Assembly: GCF_030385785.1 (NCBI RefSeq)
Contig: NZ_JAUEDK010000004.1
Location: 117,836-181,835 of the forward strand
Reading direction: 5' to 3'
Length of the DNA stretch: 64,000 nt
From: Crenobacter oryzisoli
GTDB taxonomy: Bacteria > Pseudomonadota > Gammaproteobacteria > Burkholderiales > Chromobacteriaceae
Shown here: positions 60,901 through 64,000 of the stretch, piece by piece
Layout of the letters: every line of letters begins with the position of its first letter
Numbering within the stretch: position 1 is the stretch's first letter
The notes under the pieces: model-generated
What the model was told of the DNA's origin: nothing
What the model saw: the letters and a program-made list of their open reading frames with translations, nothing else
Databases searched by the model: none
Translations under genes and position numbers: made by a program

Positions 60901-62154
60901 GCGCCGGGTATCACTGCCAACCAACAGAGCTGGAACGTAGTGGGCCGTGGTGTGTCGCCATCACATAACGTGTCGCCTATAGGCCTGTCACAGCAACCAT
61001 CGCTGAAACCGCTGCCAGCATGGTTGCATGTTGTGCTTGATCGTCGGATTTATCGTAACGGCGACAACCAATATGAGCCGGCACGAACAAGATCTAAGTC
61101 GAGCAAATTCCATGAAGCACATGTGGTCATGTCACAAGGGTGTGACTGGAATTGTGTCTTTTGTACAGAGCGTAGGGAAAAAAGCGGTGGCGAGCAACGC
61201 CGAGAAGTAGCACATGTCCTCAATGAGATTAGTGATCTGGCTTCACAGCACCGAGATCTTCGTATCCAGTTCATCGACGATAATTTGCTACCCCAGATCG
61301 CGTCCAATGCGAAGGAGGGCGCTGCCAAATATCTCGGGCTCGCGTGGGCTAGCGAATTTCTAAAAGGTCTGGCGGAGATCAAAGAAACTGCTGGCGATTC
61401 ATTTGGTTGGCGCGGAATCTTTCGCCTTGAGGACTTTTTTGCCTACGAGGCCGAGTTTCCTAATGGTGACTTTATAGCCCGATTGCAACGTTCTGGCTGT
61501 CGTATGCTCGCTTTTGGCGTCGAGCACGGAAGTGAAGAGCAGCGTAGGAAAAGCAAGGTAGCGAGTGGAGTTGTTGGCAATGACCACATTACAGAATTGT
61601 TCCTCCGACTTCGGGATGCAGACATTCTCACAAAGGCTTATTTCATGCTTGGAGGTCAATGGGAGGATCAGGAGAGCGCACAGCAGACGATTGATTTTGC
61701 CATCCAGAGCGGCGTGACGCTGGCGTACTTCGCGCTGTATAAGGATTTCTCCAGAGCCACGACGGTTCTAAGTAAAGAGCAGCAAGGTGAGGATCCCAAG
61801 GCCGAGCGCTTTATTTGTTACGACCAGTTGATACTCAACTGGGACAGGGCGTTTGCTAACGCACAAGACCATCACGAAAGTGTGAATGGCAACTGCACCA
61901 TGGAGAGTGGCCCAATCACGCAAACGGAAATCGAGTGCTACCGAGAGCTGTCAGCTCTAGGGTTCCAGTTTACCGACTTAGTTAAGTACAACGATTTTCA
62001 CAATGAAGACACCGATGGCGGTACTCTCTTGCGTGACATTACTTGGGGCTCACCCTCCGAGTATTTTAAGACCGTTGAACAAGCCTACCGGCAGTTTTAC
62101 TTACGACCGAGATTCGTTCAAGAGTACAGTGCATTGCTGGCCCACGGTTACTGA
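57928..62154 (+). CDS. GT4 glycosyltransferase-cobalamin-binding-radical SAM fusion protein
   Basis: 1408 residues in one uninterrupted frame; TAGGAG precedes ATG 57928. Residues 1 to about 410 are a GT-B family 4 glycosyltransferase: GSELGGLNVFNRGLAEGM near the N-terminus, VDLQVFISGRLNREDDPIKN, and the EX7E motif HEGFGLSGWEALCAGVPLV (Glu 311 and Glu 319). About 430-840 is a helical region, HEAT-like in rhythm. About 842-960 is a cobalamin-binding domain (RILLVLPPIEI, PALGLGLLASHLAAEGHDVQVADC, TTLVIGGPAAKL). About 1065-1300 is radical SAM with CX3CX2C at Cys 1072, 1076 and 1079, then FIDDNLLPQ, GVEHGSEEQRRKS and AYFMLGGQWEDQESAQQTIDFA. All catalytic motifs look intact. Substrate unknown; satellite cargo. 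Not a fusion known to me. Confidence 0.88.
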   Translation: MAYVVALLATRWGSELGGLNVFNRGLAEGMTQALPKGSQTICFVNRLPEDTGGSAGAVELVEHETFTATSLADDIETRCKALEPETLQGVLVVGHDTITGQVAIDCANALRTHLGSEIDVKSAVIGHMDYSAYAFMKDLSLEKVAERSAKQRDIIAAADCAFAVGPLLQRNFASVRSATHRPRSPVRPLVPGVDKVRLQTHDPRVDLQVFISGRLNREDDPIKNSILAVYALAAAYAQGRESNSEAWVARGQLFAWGVDPQSDQDLIEQLKEIGNKDAAFVLHPEPFSDDQAALRQRLASCHLALMPSWHEGFGLSGWEALCAGVPLVCSRQSGLAMLLDELKQQFPEVPFGSVEFVNIGGGTAACTPNPEDIGKFANVLLDMTANIEARKQAAIDLASLLKREFSWKRCASDLLEGTGWYLPGSVHWSNRQVAGQKQEESRQVLERILDNLDKLDLEEDWGDLTTAFNNLSDAGKNADLRDRAELREKLHAIGRAIGDRMAVVGPFGETARESGRMDVCWRFMAACANICKSFREFSQSFPEAMLKVIWNDTFLTKELFYYAAAFAKEFSHQASEIAPKFFAPVQLSGETASFSIRLARLASRHPELAQLFPKLESDPTFVEELTRCTNVARHAHDIAQSIVGNPGLSSTALALMALGPEPARQVADQTVAFFRSYYPGAGAVKGHWRGDKRVFAAFATASLPTNVILEVLRCMARDEDESIRWAALHLAFSRTLRRRLEVAADAGSLTVDTPLNQVLGNIVDTAVATDGGHPWLHREFLSHYLEERDSPPEVGVPTPLSVLDFPVARWLIGPVVGEAAPQLRGRTHPEVAITRTDTLQVVKRILLVLPPIEIDDDASGASRTSTPALGLGLLASHLAAEGHDVQVADCHRFPKLRTEVLRLAGTFDLIGFNTVFSTIRSTMKMLVDIRKRTQSTTLVIGGPAAKLNAWQFSTVHMEDAQASWDFAVSADAVENLSTLVASLKTPGPWPEAPGITANQQSWNVVGRGVSPSHNVSPIGLSQQPSLKPLPAWLHVVLDRRIYRNGDNQYEPARTRSKSSKFHEAHVVMSQGCDWNCVFCTERREKSGGEQRREVAHVLNEISDLASQHRDLRIQFIDDNLLPQIASNAKEGAAKYLGLAWASEFLKGLAEIKETAGDSFGWRGIFRLEDFFAYEAEFPNGDFIARLQRSGCRMLAFGVEHGSEEQRRKSKVASGVVGNDHITELFLRLRDADILTKAYFMLGGQWEDQESAQQTIDFAIQSGVTLAYFALYKDFSRATTVLSKEQQGEDPKAERFICYDQLILNWDRAFANAQDHHESVNGNCTMESGPITQTEIECYRELSALGFQFTDLVKYNDFHNEDTDGGTLLRDITWGSPSEYFKTVEQAYRQFYLRPRFVQEYSALLAHGY

Positions 62155-62372
62155 TTGAACCATAAGAAGTCAATATCCATGATTTCCATGGAGAATTGCG
62201 TTTTCTTTCATGGCAATACTGGGGTGGCGAATTCTTCTTATCTGTTGAAATGATGGCTCTTTCGCTGAGCGCTACCTTGACGGACGCTATCATTTTTTTG
62301 GCCATCTCCCCCACCTTACCCCCTTGACGAGGGGGGGTGCTATTGCGCGAACGCTGATAACTTTAAGCAGCA
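62155..62372. other. Gene-free stretch after the fusion gene
   Basis: No gene. Contains a short inverted pair CCATGATTTCCATGG near 62178 and the G-rich block 62312-62352, which resembles 54456-54496 after the terminase-like gene. No clear terminator for the fusion gene was seen. Confidence 0.5.
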
Positions 62373-62705
62373 TCACTGGCTTCCTTTTCTATGGTTCCTC
62401 TCGATCTCCGTGGCATTGGGAATGCGGATGGCCCGCACCTGTGACTGTTGCATGTATTGTTGACTTTTGAGCTTCGCCCGCCTTGAGCGGGCATTTTTTT
62501 GGCCATTGAGGATGCGTGTCGCCAGCCATGCCGCCAACCTCGACACCCCCGAATTGAGGTTCCCGAGTTTCACGCACAATCGGCGCACCGATTCGACCCG
62601 GCCATCAACAATGGGGTATCGCCGCAACGTTGGGGGAACATTTGGGGGTGCACTTGGGGCAAGAAGGCCATCGGCATACTGTCCCATGGGGCACTGGTGG
62701 GACAC
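62373..62705 (-). CDS. Possible Ash/Icd-like small satellite protein
   Basis: 110-codon open frame. The C-terminal part, LNSGVSRLAAWLATRILNGQKNARSRRAKLKSQQYMQQSQVRAIRIPNATEIERNHRKGSQ, follows the pattern of Ash/cell-division-inhibitor-like leader proteins of P4-type satellites (hydrophobic W-containing start, NGQKNARSRRAKxKSQQ, QSQVRAIRIPNATE). Where it starts is unclear; the first 45 residues look non-coding. The hairpin at 62475-62500 falls inside it, which argues either for dual use or against translation. Weak call. Confidence 0.35.
   Translation of the reverse strand: MSHQCPMGQYADGLLAPSAPPNVPPTLRRYPIVDGRVESVRRLCVKLGNLNSGVSRLAAWLATRILNGQKNARSRRAKLKSQQYMQQSQVRAIRIPNATEIERNHRKGSQ
62475..62500 (+). 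terminator. Terminator-like hairpin
   Basis: GCCCGC/GCGGGC with loop CTTGA and ATTTTTTT. Its plus-strand gene is not evident; the fusion gene ends 320 bases earlier. Confidence 0.6.
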
Positions 62706-62821
62706 TCAGCCAAAAAAACGTGGCATAACTCAGCATGAAACCGAACAACTGTGTTTATGTAACGTGTTGATAAATAACAAATAAAAACACGCCAGCACAA
62801 ATCAGAAAACACGACGAGCCA

Positions 62822-62876
62822 GACTTAAAATCCCTCGACTTCGGTCGTGCCGGTTCGACCCCGGCCCGGGGCACCA
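62822..62876. repeat. Attachment site copy 2 (attR)
   Basis: Exact 55-bp copy of the tRNA-Leu 3' segment at 46489-46543, followed by a near copy of the tRNA terminator region. Confidence 0.92.
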
Positions 62877-63193
62877 GCCCTTATAAATAGAGGGCTTCAG
62901 CAAGCATCAAAACAGCGCCGAAAGGCGCTTTTTTGTTGTCTTAAACCCCTCGGAGCACTGGTGGGACACTAAGCCAAAATACACCGGCATGCAGCAGCAC
63001 AACGCCACGCCATTTTTTGTGTCCTTCCGCCCCCCTAGCAAGTGCCCCAGTGGGGCACTTTGCCAGTCACCGCAAACATCCCTCGCCATCCCCTGATTTC
63101 ACTTTCAGTGCCACAAGTGTTCCATGAGCAGAGAGAGCACAGCAGGAAGCATTGAAAACAAAGGGGGTAACGGAAAAAATACCATGGATTAGT
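62877..63193. mobile_element. Collapsed left end of a second, related element
   Basis: Degenerate copy of 46544-46866, the left-end region of the first element: the CCTTATAAATA start, AGCGCC-GAAA-GGCGCT terminator, CACTGGTGGGACACT, CCTAGCAAGTGCCCC and TTGAAAACAAAG blocks are in the same order. It ends at AATCC and continues directly into att copy 3, so the rest of the second element is deleted. No coding capacity. Confidence 0.75.
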
Positions 63194-63240
63194 AATCCCT
63201 CGACTTCGGTCATACCGGTCCGATCCCGACCTGGACACCA
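63194..63240. repeat. Attachment site copy 3, degenerate
   Basis: AATCCCTCGACTTCGGTC is exact, then ATACCGGTCCGATCCCGACC and TGGACACCA differ from copies 1 and 2 by several substitutions and one deletion. Confidence 0.75.
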
Positions 63241-63389
63241 AATTCCCAATTTTAGGTTCAGAGACCTGTCAGTAAATGCAATAAAAGCAATGGTTTAATT
63301 TTTCTTTGCGGTGGTACGTTAATCCCATGTGCAATGCTTTTGCACATGACGGGTGGGTGCGGAGGCGGCAGTGGGCGTAAATCGACTGA
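63241..63389. other. Flank beyond the att array
   Basis: No gene recognised. A small open frame around 63345-63430 (MTGGCGGGSGRKSTDERAVATADTTQAS) has no family match. Confidence 0.4.
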
Positions 63390-63728
63390 CGAACGGGCCG
63401 TGGCGACTGCAGATACGACGCAAGCATCCTGAGCTTCGACAGAGTCTACGACACTGAAGAAGTTGCGCGCGTCGCTGAGCGTGAGTTGCTTGAGCGGCAT
63501 AGTGTTGACGGCAAAGGGCTGACCCTCCGGCAGCTTTGGGGGCGCTATGTCATTTCACAGCAATTCGAAGACAAAGCTGAGCAAACGCAAAAGACTGAAT
63601 GGGGACGTATTCATGCTACCAATCTAACAAGTGCTTCAAGCCAGTTCCGCGCTGGAGTTACTAACCTTTTAGAAAGTAATGCCATTTCATGTGATAATTT
63701 TCTTCATGAAATGCAAACGAAACTCTGA
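63390..63728 (+). other. Unassigned open frame, probably a gene remnant
   Basis: Open from 63390 without a convincing start; reads SILSFDRVYDTEEVARVAERELLERHSVDGKGLTLRQLWGRYVISQQFEDKAEQTQKTEWGRIHATNL and ends at TGA 63726-63728, overlapping the IS630 start by 22 bases. The composition of the first 75 residues is protein-like. It may be the residue of a gene cut by the IS630-type insertion. Family not recognised. Confidence 0.35.
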
Positions 63729-64000
63729 CGCCCGCGGGATTGACCACCACACCCTCCAGGTCATGCGCCAGCAAGCCGTCAAGGCGATTCGAGAGGGCCA
63801 ATCGGTGCAAAGCGTAGCAGCCGCCTACGGTGTCAACCCGCGCACGGTGTTTCGCTGGTTAGCAGACTTTGCCAATGGCGGCCAAAACGCCCTGCTGGCC
63901 AAGCCGATCCCGGGGCGTCCACCGAAGGTGACGGCCGATGAGATGAGCTGGCTGGCCAAGGCGGTGAAAGACAATACGCCGCAGCAGTTCAAGTTCGAGT
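63707..64000 (+). CDS. IS630-family transposase (3' end outside window)
   Basis: ATG 63707, open through all 98 remaining codons to the window edge. MKCKRNSDARGIDHHTLQVMRQQAVKAIREGQSVQSVAAAYGVNPRTVFRWLADFANGGQNALLAKPIPGRPPKVTADEMSWLAKAVKDNTPQQFKFE: the N-terminal helix-turn-helix (VQSVAAAYGVNPRTVFRWLADF) and GRPPKVT linker are typical of IS630 transposases. The DDE domain lies beyond the window. The terminal inverted repeat and TA target were not resolved; the element's left end is probably within about 30-60 bases upstream. Confidence 0.85.

Larger units (their letters stand above)
46544..62876. mobile_element. Integrative phage-satellite-like element at tRNA-Leu
   Basis: About 16.3 kb between identical 55-bp att copies. 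A tyrosine integrase lies just inside the left end; replication genes of P4-like type, a KilA-N protein and a terminase small-subunit-like gene follow, but no portal, capsid, tail or lysis gene. The right 8 kb is lower in GC and contains transposon fragments and cargo. This is the layout of a phage satellite or cryptic island. Mobility is plausible because integrase and both att sites look intact. Confidence 0.82.

Overview
The window looks like the chromosome of a GC-rich betaproteobacterium, most likely in the Neisseriales (Chromobacteriaceae-like). The support is the gene content and order (ilvD, glyA-nrdR-ribD, guaB, uvrC-pgsA followed by tRNA-Gly copies and tRNA-Cys), an H-NS-type protein with a GRGRKPAW core, and strongly GC-biased third codon positions. 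This is inferred from recognisable families and order; genus and species cannot be fixed from the sequence alone.

Positions 1-25500 are mostly core genome: chorismate synthase (cut by the window start), an EAL-like/HDOD protein, a STAS protein, a PhnCDE-type ABC importer with a fused double permease, lgt, ilvD, glyA, nrdR, ribD, an M32 carboxypeptidase, a cupin regulator divergent from a glutamine amidotransferase across a perfect 26-bp palindrome, guaB, uvrC, pgsA and a tRNA operon (four identical tRNA-Gly plus tRNA-Cys). A nested inverted-repeat element fills part of the gap after ilvD. A broken integrase lies beside tRNA-Cys.

Positions 26500-46450 are accessory chromosome. They hold an ECF42-type sigma factor operon with DGPF/YCII and VOC proteins and a matching candidate promoter, a decaying serine-rich gene plus two-component system (three separate lesions), H-NS with a mini-transposon in its terminator, a CaiB-type CoA transferase divergent from an HTH-citrate synthase fusion, a methyltransferase, small exported proteins, and a Tat-exported molybdenum hydroxylase operon (large subunit, 2Fe-2S subunit, triheme cytochrome c) with XdhC and MocA maturation genes.

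From tRNA-Leu(UAA) at 46459 an integrative element of about 16.3 kb runs to 62876, bounded by a 55-bp repeat of the tRNA 3' end. Its left part is phage-satellite-like: tyrosine integrase, AlpA-like and KilA-N proteins, zinc-ribbon/Toprim primase, DUF3631 ATPase, a TubC-like docking protein and a terminase-small-subunit-like protein, with no capsid or tail genes. Its right part is cargo among transposon debris: a ClpP-like exported protein, a lipoprotein, and one 1408-residue protein joining a GT4 glycosyltransferase, a long helical region, a cobalamin-binding domain and a radical SAM domain. That fusion is the best candidate here for an undescribed system. Beyond 62876 lies the collapsed left end of a second related element with a third, degenerate att copy, then the start of an IS630-type transposase cut by the window end.
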